Positions 42,018 through 50,658 of a DNA stretch of 55,051 bases are shown here, one piece after another. Source of the stretch: an uncultured Pelagibacteraceae bacterium (GTDB taxonomy: Bacteria; Pseudomonadota; Alphaproteobacteria; Pelagibacterales; Pelagibacteraceae); contig CACODU010000002.1 in NCBI GenBank assembly GCA_902626045.1, positions 1 to 55,051 on the forward strand, read 5' to 3'. The notes under the pieces are model-generated. The model saw only the letters and a program-made list of their open reading frames with translations, had not been told where the DNA came from and searched no databases. A program made the position numbers and the translations under genes. The first letter of the stretch is position 1, and every line of letters starts with the position of its first letter.

Positions 42018-42191
42018 AAAAAAATAAAAAAACCAATAAAAATGCGGTTTTTTGATTAAAAAAACACTTCACTGTAACTTTGTTTTTTACTATGGTTCCC
42101 GACAAGTTATTCGGTGATGGGTAATTAATCTATTTGTCCGAGTAGTTTATATATAAACTAAACGAAAACTAAACAAACGAGGGAGGTTTTC

Positions 42192-42962
42192 ATGAGAAAA
42201 TTAGGTCTTATAGCTTTAGCAACTGTTGCCTTTTTAGGTATCACTAGTTCAGCTAATGCTGCGACTGCCATGTTAGAAGTCAATGATTTCGTAGGAATTT
42301 CATTCTGGCTTGTTTCAATGGGTATGATCGCAACTACAGTATTCTTTTTTGCTGAAAGAAACACGGTAGCTGCATCATGGAGAACATCTTTAACTGTAGC
42401 TGGACTTGTAACTGGTGTTGCATTCGTTCACTACATGTATATGAGAGAAGTTTGGGTGACTACAGGTGATACACCAACAGTATACAGATATATTGACTGG
42501 TTAATCACAGTGCCACTTCAAATGATCGAATTCTATCTAATCTTGGCAGCTGTAAGAAAGGTGCCAACTTCTATATTCTGGAAGCTATTAATTGGTTCTT
42601 TAGTAATGTTAATCGGTGGATACTTAGGTGAAGCTGGTTATATTCAACCATTTGTAGGTTTCGTAATTGGAATGGCTGGATGGATTTACATCTTGTTTGA
42701 AATATTCTCAGGTGAAGCTGGAACTTTAGCGGCAAAAGCTGGTAACAGAGCTATGTCTACTGCTTTCAGTGCTATGAGAATAATTGTAACTATTGGTTGG
42801 GCTATATATCCTTTAGGATATATTTTCGGATATCTAACTGGTGGAGTTGATGCAAATTCTTTAAACATCATTTACAATTTGGCTGACTTTGTTAACAAGA
42901 TCGCTTTCGGTCTAGTTATCTGGGCAGCTGCAATGCAAAACACAAGATTAGCATCTAGATAA
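42192..42962 (+). CDS. Proteorhodopsin
   Basis: RYIDWLITVPLQMIEFYLIL (Asp97, Gln105, Glu108 by eBAC numbering), FVHYMYMR (His75), FVNKIAFG Schiff-base Lys; signal peptide. Confidence 0.98.
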   Translation: MRKLGLIALATVAFLGITSSANAATAMLEVNDFVGISFWLVSMGMIATTVFFFAERNTVAASWRTSLTVAGLVTGVAFVHYMYMREVWVTTGDTPTVYRYIDWLITVPLQMIEFYLILAAVRKVPTSIFWKLLIGSLVMLIGGYLGEAGYIQPFVGFVIGMAGWIYILFEIFSGEAGTLAAKAGNRAMSTAFSAMRIIVTIGWAIYPLGYIFGYLTGGVDANSLNIIYNLADFVNKIAFGLVIWAAAMQNTRLASR

Positions 42963-42985
42963 TAGATATTAATTTATAAAAAAAA

Positions 42986-43017
42986 GGGCAGGTGCGTTTT
43001 ACGCACTTGCCCTTTTT
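42986..43017 (+). terminator. Rho-independent terminator after proteorhodopsin
   Basis: 11-bp stem GGGCAGGTGCG-TTTTA-CGCACTTGCCC (one G-T) followed by TTTTT. Confidence 0.92.
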
Positions 43018-43041
43018 CTTTAGAAGCTTATATATAAGGTT

Positions 43042-43179
43042 ATGGAAATATCAAAACCTTACAAAGGTAAAGGAAAACGTAAAATAAAAAAGATGCCTTT
43101 TACAGTAAAGGGGTACATTTTGTATTATGCTTTTTTTTGGGCTGTTATTATTTCAATTTATTTAGCTTATAATGCCTAA
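43042..43179 (+). CDS. 45-aa basic single-TM small protein (below cutoff of supplied ORF track)
   Basis: ATG..TAA reads MEISKPYKGKGKRKIKKMPFTVKGYILYYAFFWAVIISIYLAYNA; overlaps the ferredoxin start at 43172. Confidence 0.65.
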   Translation: MEISKPYKGKGKRKIKKMPFTVKGYILYYAFFWAVIISIYLAYNA

Positions 43180-43492
43180 AATTATTTATAATGATTATCA
43201 AGGAAATTCAAAAACCATTGAGGTAGATAATGGTCTATCGGTAATGGAAGGAGCAATCCAAAATGATATTCCGGGTATCGACGCTGACTGTGGTGGCGCA
43301 ATGGCTTGTGCAACTTGCCATGTTTATGTCAAAGAAAATTGGTTTAATAAATTACCTAAACCAGAAGATGCTGAAGTTGATATGATTGATATGGCATACG
43401 AACCAAAAAAAAATAGTAGGTTAAGTTGTCAAGTAATAGTGAGCGATGAATTAGATGGCTTAGAGGTTACGACACCAGAAAAGCAATCCTAA
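43172..43492 (+). CDS. 2Fe-2S ferredoxin (adrenodoxin-type)
   Basis: DADCGGAMACATCHVYV cluster motif, RLSCQVIVSDELDGLEV. Confidence 0.93.
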   Translation: MPKIIYNDYQGNSKTIEVDNGLSVMEGAIQNDIPGIDADCGGAMACATCHVYVKENWFNKLPKPEDAEVDMIDMAYEPKKNSRLSCQVIVSDELDGLEVTTPEKQS

Positions 43493-44505
43493 TGAAAAAA
43501 ACAGACGTCATTATAATTGGAGCTGGACCAGTAGGTCTTTTTGCTGTTCATCAATTAGGCATAAAAGGACTTAAAGCTGTTGTTATAGATAATTTAGATA
43601 AGGCAGGCGGGCAATGTATTGAATTGTACCCAGACAAACCAATCTACGATATACCTGCAGTGCCTGAATGCACTGGTGAAGAACTAACAAAAAGATTGAT
43701 TGAACAAATAAAACCTTTCAAAACTGAATTATATCTAAACGAAAGAGTCGAGGAAGTTCATTCTGAAAAAGATTATTGGATTGTAAAAACAAATAACAAA
43801 CAAGAGTTTTTGGCTCCAAACATAATTATTGCGGGTGGAGTAGGTTCCTTCGAGCCTAGAAAAATTTCCTTAAAAGAATGCGAAAAATTTGAAGATAAAT
43901 CTGTATTTTATGCTGTAAGAAATAAAGATAATTTTAAAAATAAGAACATTTCAATTTTTGGCGGTGGTGACTCAGCTTTAGATTGGGCTTTAGAACTTTC
44001 AAAATTTTCAAAGATAACATTAATTCATAGAAGAAATGAATTCAGAGGCGCACAACATACACTAGCAGAAATAAGAAAATTAGAACAGGAGGGGAAGGTT
44101 TCTATAAAAACTCCTTGTCAAATTGAGTCTCTGGAAAATGAAAAAGAATTGAAATCAATAACCATTAAATACGATGATGGAAAAACCGAAAAAATTCCTA
44201 CTGATGTCATTCTTGGTTTTTTTGGTTTAATTATGAAACTAGGCCCAATTGCTGAGTGGGGATTAAATATGGATAAAAAAACCATTGAGGTTAATCCAAA
44301 GAATTTTGAAACTAATAAAAAAGGAATATTTGCTGCAGGCGATATTTGTAGCTATCCTGGTAAATTAAAATTAATTCTATCGGGATTTCACGAAGTTGCT
44401 CTCGCCTCTGTTGAGTGTTTTAAAAGAGCAAGACCTAATGAAAAATATAGATTTGAATTCACCACATCATCTAAAACAATTCAAGATAGGTTAGGTAAAA
44501 AGTGA
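43492..44505 (+). CDS. Thioredoxin-reductase-like ferredoxin-NAD(P) reductase
   Basis: GAGPVGLFAVHQLG, GGGDSALDWALEL, FAAGDICSYPGK. Confidence 0.9.
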   Translation: MKKTDVIIIGAGPVGLFAVHQLGIKGLKAVVIDNLDKAGGQCIELYPDKPIYDIPAVPECTGEELTKRLIEQIKPFKTELYLNERVEEVHSEKDYWIVKTNNKQEFLAPNIIIAGGVGSFEPRKISLKECEKFEDKSVFYAVRNKDNFKNKNISIFGGGDSALDWALELSKFSKITLIHRRNEFRGAQHTLAEIRKLEQEGKVSIKTPCQIESLENEKELKSITIKYDDGKTEKIPTDVILGFFGLIMKLGPIAEWGLNMDKKTIEVNPKNFETNKKGIFAAGDICSYPGKLKLILSGFHEVALASVECFKRARPNEKYRFEFTTSSKTIQDRLGKK

Positions 44506-45128
44506 TTGAGTTACTTACCGCAGATACTCCTAACGGTAAGAAAATATCTATAATGCTAGAAGAGATTAAATTTGATTACAAAGTTACAAAAATAAATATT
44601 TTAAAAGATGAACAGTTTAAACCAGAATTTAAGAAGATAAGTCCCTTTTGTAAAATTCCTGTAATTATTGATCATAATGCGAAAGTAAGCTTATTTGAGT
44701 CAGGAGCAATACTAATTTATTTAGGGGAAAAAAGCGGTAAGTTTTATGATCAAAATCAAAGGACAGTCATCAACCAATGGCTGATGGGTCAAATGGCTTA
44801 TGTAGGACCGATGATAGGTCAACATCATCAATTTCATCACTATAATCCAGGTAAGAGCGAGTTTGGAGAAAAAAGATATTTTAAAATTACAGAAAGAATT
44901 TATACCGAGCTTGATGAGAGATTAAAACAATCAAAATTTCTTGCTGGAAATGATTACACCATCGCAGATATAGCAACCTTTCCTTGGATTGCCCGACATG
45001 AATGGCACGATATAGGTCTTAAAAAATTTGATGGTTTAAAAAGATGGTATGAGGAAATATCTAAAAGAGAGGCTGTTAAGAGAGGATATGATCTTTTAAA
45101 TAAAGGGGATGAAATTCCAAAAGCTTAA
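44502..45128 (+). CDS. Glutathione S-transferase family protein
   Basis: GTG start; N-terminal thioredoxin-like fold, LFESGAILIYLGEK, DYTIADIATFPW. Confidence 0.9.
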   Translation: MIELLTADTPNGKKISIMLEEIKFDYKVTKINILKDEQFKPEFKKISPFCKIPVIIDHNAKVSLFESGAILIYLGEKSGKFYDQNQRTVINQWLMGQMAYVGPMIGQHHQFHHYNPGKSEFGEKRYFKITERIYTELDERLKQSKFLAGNDYTIADIATFPWIARHEWHDIGLKKFDGLKRWYEEISKREAVKRGYDLLNKGDEIPKA

Positions 45129-45547
45129 TCATCTACAAAAATTTTCTCATCTCTTTCATGTCTTTCTTGAGCTTCTATAGATAGTGTTGCAACCGGTCTT
45201 GCCATTAGTCTTTTTAAACCGATAGGCTCACCTGTTTCCTCACAAAAACCATAAGTTCCATCTTTAATCCTTTTTAAAGCTGAATTAATTTTTGAAATTA
45301 ATTTTCTACTTCTATTTAAAGCTTTCATTTCAACAGTTTTGTCTGTGTAGGAAGATGCTTGATCAACGATGTCCGCAGAAGAAACATTATCGTCAGAAGA
45401 ATTTAACAAATTGCCTAAATTATTAGCTTTGATAATGTCTCTTTTCCAATTTAATAGTTCCTCTGTAAAAAATTTTTTGTGCTTTGCACACATATATTTT
45501 TCCTTTGAGGTTGGTGTATATTTTTTAGTAGTAGTTTTTTTTACCAT
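45125..45547 (-). CDS. dksA: DksA/TraR family regulator
   Basis: RIKDGTYGFCEETGEPIGLKRLMARPVATLSIEAQE. Confidence 0.9.
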   Translation of the reverse strand: MVKKTTTKKYTPTSKEKYMCAKHKKFFTEELLNWKRDIIKANNLGNLLNSSDDNVSSADIVDQASSYTDKTVEMKALNRSRKLISKINSALKRIKDGTYGFCEETGEPIGLKRLMARPVATLSIEAQERHERDEKIFVDD

Positions 45548-45621
45548 TTATTTGAATTCGGGCAGTATATGTTTGATTTTATCCGTGTCAATAGCTTATA
45601 AATTGTATTAATTTCATTGAA

Positions 45622-46998
45622 ATGATATTAAAAAAAAACATCAACAAACTATTTTACTTATTTATATTTTTCCATTTAATTCTATGGACATTGATACCTT
45701 CAATTTTTAATTTAAATCTACCGCTTGATACCATAGAAGCTTTAGCTTGGGGCAGTAATTTGGATTGGGGATTTAATAAACATCCACCATTTAGTGCTTT
45801 TGCAGTAGAATTTTTTTATCAGATATTTGGAAACAATGATTGGTCATATTATCTTTTAAGCCAAATTTTTGTAATTATATCTTTTTTTTTCGTATGGAAA
45901 TTTTCAAATAAAATATTTAAAGATAAAATATTTTCTTTACTATCAGTTTTAATTTTATCAGGAATTTATTTTTTTAATTTTACAACGCCTGAATTTAATG
46001 TAAATGTAAGCCAATTACCTTTCTGGGCTCTTTGTGTTTATTTTTTTTATAAAGGTATAAATTCAAATAAAAAAATTGATTGGGTTCTTTTTGGTGTTTT
46101 TTCTGCCTTGGGTTTTTTATCTAAATATCTTTTTATTTATCTGCTATTAGCATTTTTTATTTACTTTCTGATTAATTTAAAAAGATTTAAAAAAATAATT
46201 TCTAACTATTTTTTATCTATTATTATTTCATTAGTCTTATTAACACCTCATTTTTTATGGTTATTTCAAAATAATTTTATTACTATTTTTTATGGTTTAG
46301 ATAGATCAGGTTTATCAGAATTTAATATTTTAAATCATTTATTAAATCCATTAATTTTTTTAATAAAACAAATGTTAATTTTAATTCCTTTTTTTACAAT
46401 GCTTTTTGTAATTTTAAAAAAATTTCAATTTAAAATTAGCACAAAAAATAAAAAAACTTTTTTTCTTATTTCCATAAACTTAATTCCATTTTTATTAATT
46501 TTTGCTACCTCAGTAATTACTAGTGCAAACATACGAACTATGTGGATGACACCTTTTTATTTATTTTTAGGGGTTATGTTTATACACATATTTAAAAAAA
46601 ACATTGAATTAGAAAAAATTAAAAAATTTTATTACCTCTTTTTATTTTTCTTTATTTTATCCCCATCTATTTATCTTGGAATATCTATTGTTGATGAAAC
46701 AAAAAGAACTGATTATCCGGGAAAAGAAATTTCAAGATTAGTTCAAAATAAATGGAATGATAATTTTGTAAATGAAATTAAAATTGTTATTGGAGATGAG
46801 TGGTCAGCAGGAAATTTATCGTACCATTTAAATTCTAGACCAGTTTGGTTCAACAGTCTAAAAGATAAAACTGACTTGATTACAGATGATCAAGGCGTAA
46901 TTTATGCAGGTAATCCAACTGTACTCAAAAAAATATGTCCAGGTATTTTCGGAGAAATTAAACCAATTGGATATTGCATGATAGGTATAAAAAAATGA
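45622..46998 (+). CDS. Glycosyltransferase family 39-like polytopic membrane protein
   Basis: N-terminal D(T)IEALAWG...KHPPFSAFAVEFFYQIFGNNDWSYYLLSQ, many TMs. Confidence 0.8.
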   Translation: MILKKNINKLFYLFIFFHLILWTLIPSIFNLNLPLDTIEALAWGSNLDWGFNKHPPFSAFAVEFFYQIFGNNDWSYYLLSQIFVIISFFFVWKFSNKIFKDKIFSLLSVLILSGIYFFNFTTPEFNVNVSQLPFWALCVYFFYKGINSNKKIDWVLFGVFSALGFLSKYLFIYLLLAFFIYFLINLKRFKKIISNYFLSIIISLVLLTPHFLWLFQNNFITIFYGLDRSGLSEFNILNHLLNPLIFLIKQMLILIPFFTMLFVILKKFQFKISTKNKKTFFLISINLIPFLLIFATSVITSANIRTMWMTPFYLFLGVMFIHIFKKNIELEKIKKFYYLFLFFFILSPSIYLGISIVDETKRTDYPGKEISRLVQNKWNDNFVNEIKIVIGDEWSAGNLSYHLNSRPVWFNSLKDKTDLITDDQGVIYAGNPTVLKKICPGIFGEIKPIGYCMIGIKK

Positions 46999-47867
46999 AA
47001 AAAATAATAATTTTAATTCCAGTTTTTAATGATTGGAAGTCTTTTCAAAAATTAATAGAAGAAATAAATAAAAACATCATAGATTTTGAAGATATCATTT
47101 TTGAATGTTTAGTAGTAAATGATGCCTCTACAATTGATAGACCAACGCTGATTAAACCAACTCACATAAATTCTTTAGAAATTTTAAACATGAAAAAGAA
47201 TAAAGGACATGCTAGGTGCAATGCTTTTGGCATAAGATATATATTTAAAAATAAAGAATTTGATAATCTTATATTAATGGACGGAGATGGAGAGGATAGG
47301 CCAGTTGAAATAAAAAGTTTAGTAAATTCAATTAAAAATGATCCAAAAAAATCAGTAGTTGCTAAAAGAATTCAAAGATCAGAAGGTGCTTTTTTTCAAA
47401 TGCTTTATCAAGTGCATAAATTAATTACATATATATTTACAGGAAAAAAAATTAATTTTGGAAATTATAGTATTTTAACAAAAGAAGATGTAGAAAAATT
47501 GCACACAAAAAATAGTTTATGGAGCAGTTTCTCAGGAACTGTAAAAAAAAATTTAAAGAATTTGAATGAAATTAATTCAATTAGAGGCTTAAGGTATTTT
47601 GGTCCTTCTCAAATGTCATTTTTAAAGCTAATAATTCATTCTTTTTCAATAATTGCAGTTTTTAAATATCAAGTATTTTTAAGGTCTTCCTTAATGGTAA
47701 TTTTAATTGCCAACTTAAATATGTATTTGGGCAGCACATCAATTTTATTACAGTTGTTGATAGTTATATTTAATTTATTAATTTTTACTATATCTTTAAG
47801 AGAGAATAAAAATGACTTAATAAATAGTCATGAAAATCTAAGAAATAAAGAAGTAATTAAACAATAA
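46995..47867 (+). CDS. Glycosyltransferase family 2 protein
   Basis: MKKIIILIPVFNDWKSFQKLI, VVNDAST, LMDGDGEDRP; ATGA overlap with preceding GT39 stop favours start at 46995. Confidence 0.82.
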   Translation: MKKIIILIPVFNDWKSFQKLIEEINKNIIDFEDIIFECLVVNDASTIDRPTLIKPTHINSLEILNMKKNKGHARCNAFGIRYIFKNKEFDNLILMDGDGEDRPVEIKSLVNSIKNDPKKSVVAKRIQRSEGAFFQMLYQVHKLITYIFTGKKINFGNYSILTKEDVEKLHTKNSLWSSFSGTVKKNLKNLNEINSIRGLRYFGPSQMSFLKLIIHSFSIIAVFKYQVFLRSSLMVILIANLNMYLGSTSILLQLLIVIFNLLIFTISLRENKNDLINSHENLRNKEVIKQ

Positions 47868-47995
47868 TAAGTTGTAAAAAAAGTATTTAATAGAATCAAA
47901 AAGGAATCAAAACATGAACATTAGCACAAGATTTTGCTCTATTGTGGACAAGACCAAAGATGCGTAATGTAAAATTATTTTGAAAAAAAAGTTAT

Positions 47996-48358
47996 ATGAA
48001 ATTGTTAAAATGTCATTGTGGTGTTGTAGAAGCTGAAATTAAAGCTCCTGAAAATTTTGAAAGAATTTTACGTTGTAATTGTTCGCTTTGTAAAAGAAAA
48101 GGAGCAGTAATGGCTATGGTAAAAAATGAAGATTTTAAAATTACTAAAGGAACAAATAAATTAAAACTTTATCAGTTTCATACTAAAGTCGCGAAACATT
48201 ATTTTTGCTCGATATGTGGAATTTATACACATCATAACCCTAGATCTAACCCATCAATGACAGGTTTCAATTTGGGCTGTATCGACGAAATAGATACTTT
48301 TGATCTTAAAAATATTGAAGTAAATGACGGGCATCATCATCCATTAGATAAGAAATAA
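47996..48358 (+). CDS. GFA/CENP-V domain zinc-binding protein
   Basis: CHCGVVEAEI, CNCSLCKRKG, FCSICGIYTHHNPRSNP. Confidence 0.85.
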   Translation: MKLLKCHCGVVEAEIKAPENFERILRCNCSLCKRKGAVMAMVKNEDFKITKGTNKLKLYQFHTKVAKHYFCSICGIYTHHNPRSNPSMTGFNLGCIDEIDTFDLKNIEVNDGHHHPLDKK

Positions 48359-48360
48359 AA

Positions 48361-49278
48361 ATGGAAGTTAAAAGCTTTAATTATCAAAAAGTAAAAAAAA
48401 AATATTTAAAATTTCTTAATTCACAAGAAGTTATGTCTGAACCTTTTAGAGATAAAATAGGCCAGTTTAATAGATTTTATTTACCTATGAGTAAAATGAT
48501 AAATGATGAATACTTAAAAAAAAAGCAAACTAAAATAATTGGTTTAACAGGTGGCCAAGGAACTGGTAAATCAACAATTTCAAATATTCTTAAAATTATT
48601 TTAAAAGAAACCTATAATTTAGAAACAGTAATATTCTCAATTGATGATTTTTATAAAACTTTGCAAGAACGCAAAAAAATGTCAGAAAAGATAAGTAATT
48701 TATTTCTTACTAGAGGTGTTCCGGGAACTCACGATACTAAAATGTTATATCGGTGTTTAAAAAATTTAAAAAACAAAAAATTTAAAAAGATGAGCATTCC
48801 TAAATTTGATAAATCTATTGATGATAGATTGAAACAAAATAAATGGATAAAAGTAAAAAAAAAACCTAATATTGTTATTTTTGAGGGATGGTGTGTAGGT
48901 GTAGTATCACAAAAAAAAAAGGATTTAATTATCCCTGTAAATAAACTAGAAAAACAAAAAGATAAAAAAAAAATTTGGAGACGACAAGTTAATTTAGAGC
49001 TTAAAAAAAATTATAAAAAAATTTTTGATCTAATTGATAAATTAATTTTTTTAAAAGTGCCGAGTTTTAAATTCGTTTTTAGATGGAGATTATTACAAGA
49101 AAAAAAATTAAGAATTACTAGCAAAGGAAATAAGACTATGAATGATAAAGAAATTAAAAATTTTATTATGTACTACGAAAGACTTACTAAACATATGTTG
49201 AAAACCTTACCTGAAACAGCTGATACCGTAATTGGTATCGATAAAAAGCATAGACTAAAATCAATTAAATTTAATTAA
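48361..49278 (+). CDS. P-loop kinase, D-glycerate 3-kinase-like
   Basis: IIGLTGGQGTGKSTIS, FSIDDFYKT, RGVPGTHD, IFEGWCVGV. Confidence 0.8.
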   Translation: MEVKSFNYQKVKKKYLKFLNSQEVMSEPFRDKIGQFNRFYLPMSKMINDEYLKKKQTKIIGLTGGQGTGKSTISNILKIILKETYNLETVIFSIDDFYKTLQERKKMSEKISNLFLTRGVPGTHDTKMLYRCLKNLKNKKFKKMSIPKFDKSIDDRLKQNKWIKVKKKPNIVIFEGWCVGVVSQKKKDLIIPVNKLEKQKDKKKIWRRQVNLELKKNYKKIFDLIDKLIFLKVPSFKFVFRWRLLQEKKLRITSKGNKTMNDKEIKNFIMYYERLTKHMLKTLPETADTVIGIDKKHRLKSIKFN

Positions 49279-50568
49279 ATGAAAAAATATATATTATTTT
49301 TTTTATTATTATTTTCATCAAATTATCTACAAGCTCAAGATAATTTGAAGTTTTATATTAAAAAAGCTTTAACTAACAATTTAAAACTTAATGCCGAAAG
49401 GAAAAATTTTGATGCTGCGAAACAAAGTAAAAATATCTCAAGAAGTGAGTTTTTACCAAGCATTACTCTCTCAGGAGATCAAACAAGTATTACATCGACA
49501 AATCGAACTAATCAAAGCGGTACTAGTCTAGCTGACTCTAATTCAGATCAAGAGAGCACAAAAATTTCAGTTGATCAAAAAATTTTCTCTGGTTTTAAAG
49601 GATTAAATACGTTTAAAAAAACTGAGCTTGAAACACAAAAGGCAGATTTATCTCTTAGAAAAGTTGAACAACAAACTATTTTAGATACTGCATCAGCATA
49701 TTTTGACTTAATATTTAAATCTAAGAATAAAGAGTTTAACTTATCAAATGTTAATCTATTTGAGAGACAAGTAGACTCCGATAACGCTAGACTTCAAAAA
49801 GGAGAAATTACCTTGACTGATCTAGCTCAATCTGAGTCCTCTTTAGCTGGAGCAAGAGCAAATCTAATAAAAGCCAAAACTGAATTGCTTACTTCAAAAA
49901 CAAATTTTGAGAGAGTTACTAGAGAAAATACACCTAATACAAAAAGTTTAAATGAAAAAGCTTTTTTGACGCTACCAAATTCTTTAAAAGAGTCTCTTCA
50001 ATCAGCTAATCTTAATAATATAGACTTACTGATTTCTAAATTAGATTATGAAATAGCCGTGAAAGAATTAAACATCGAAAAAGCGAGGTTATCTCCATCA
50101 GCTTCGCTTAATTATTCAAAATCAGAAAACAATGATTTTAGCTCAACTGTAGATGAAACTGATCAAGAAACTGTTAAAGCAACTATTACGTGGCCTATTA
50201 TTAAAGGTGGTGAAAATATTGCCTCAATAAAGAAATCTTCTTATAAAAAAGAGAGATATCAATTAATCTTACAAGATACAAAAATTAAAATTGATACTGA
50301 AATCTCTAATGCATGGTCAAAATATCGGTCATCTAAAAGTGTTTTAGAATCTACAAGGGCTCAGCTTAAAGCGGCTGAAATAGCAAATGAGGGTATTACT
50401 TTAGAATACGACTCGGGAAACACTAGAACTACTCTCGAATTAATTCAGTCTAGAAGCCTACTTTTAGATGCTAGAATCGCCTTTGCCAAATCTGAAAGAG
50501 ATTTCATGGTATCTCAATTTGAATTAGCTAAAAAGCTTGGGTCTCTATCTATTAAATCAATTAAATAG
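49279..50568 (+). CDS. TolC family outer membrane efflux protein
   Basis: Signal peptide, coiled-coil OEP repeats (QTILDTASAYFDLIFKSKN, LEYDSGNTRTTLELIQSRSLLLDARIA). Confidence 0.9.
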   Translation: MKKYILFFLLLFSSNYLQAQDNLKFYIKKALTNNLKLNAERKNFDAAKQSKNISRSEFLPSITLSGDQTSITSTNRTNQSGTSLADSNSDQESTKISVDQKIFSGFKGLNTFKKTELETQKADLSLRKVEQQTILDTASAYFDLIFKSKNKEFNLSNVNLFERQVDSDNARLQKGEITLTDLAQSESSLAGARANLIKAKTELLTSKTNFERVTRENTPNTKSLNEKAFLTLPNSLKESLQSANLNNIDLLISKLDYEIAVKELNIEKARLSPSASLNYSKSENNDFSSTVDETDQETVKATITWPIIKGGENIASIKKSSYKKERYQLILQDTKIKIDTEISNAWSKYRSSKSVLESTRAQLKAAEIANEGITLEYDSGNTRTTLELIQSRSLLLDARIAFAKSERDFMVSQFELAKKLGSLSIKSIK

Positions 50569-50658
50569 CTAATTTTACGCAATTTTTAATTTCTTGATAA
50601 AAAGAACAAAATGTGTACATTTATATCAATGATTCGAACTATAAAAAAAGGATAAAAT

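Noticed and set aside
42027-42053. AAAAAACC...GGTTTTTT hairpin upstream of prpE
   Set aside because: A-tract/T-tract complementarity in AT-rich DNA with an 11-nt loop and no gene on the + strand to terminate.
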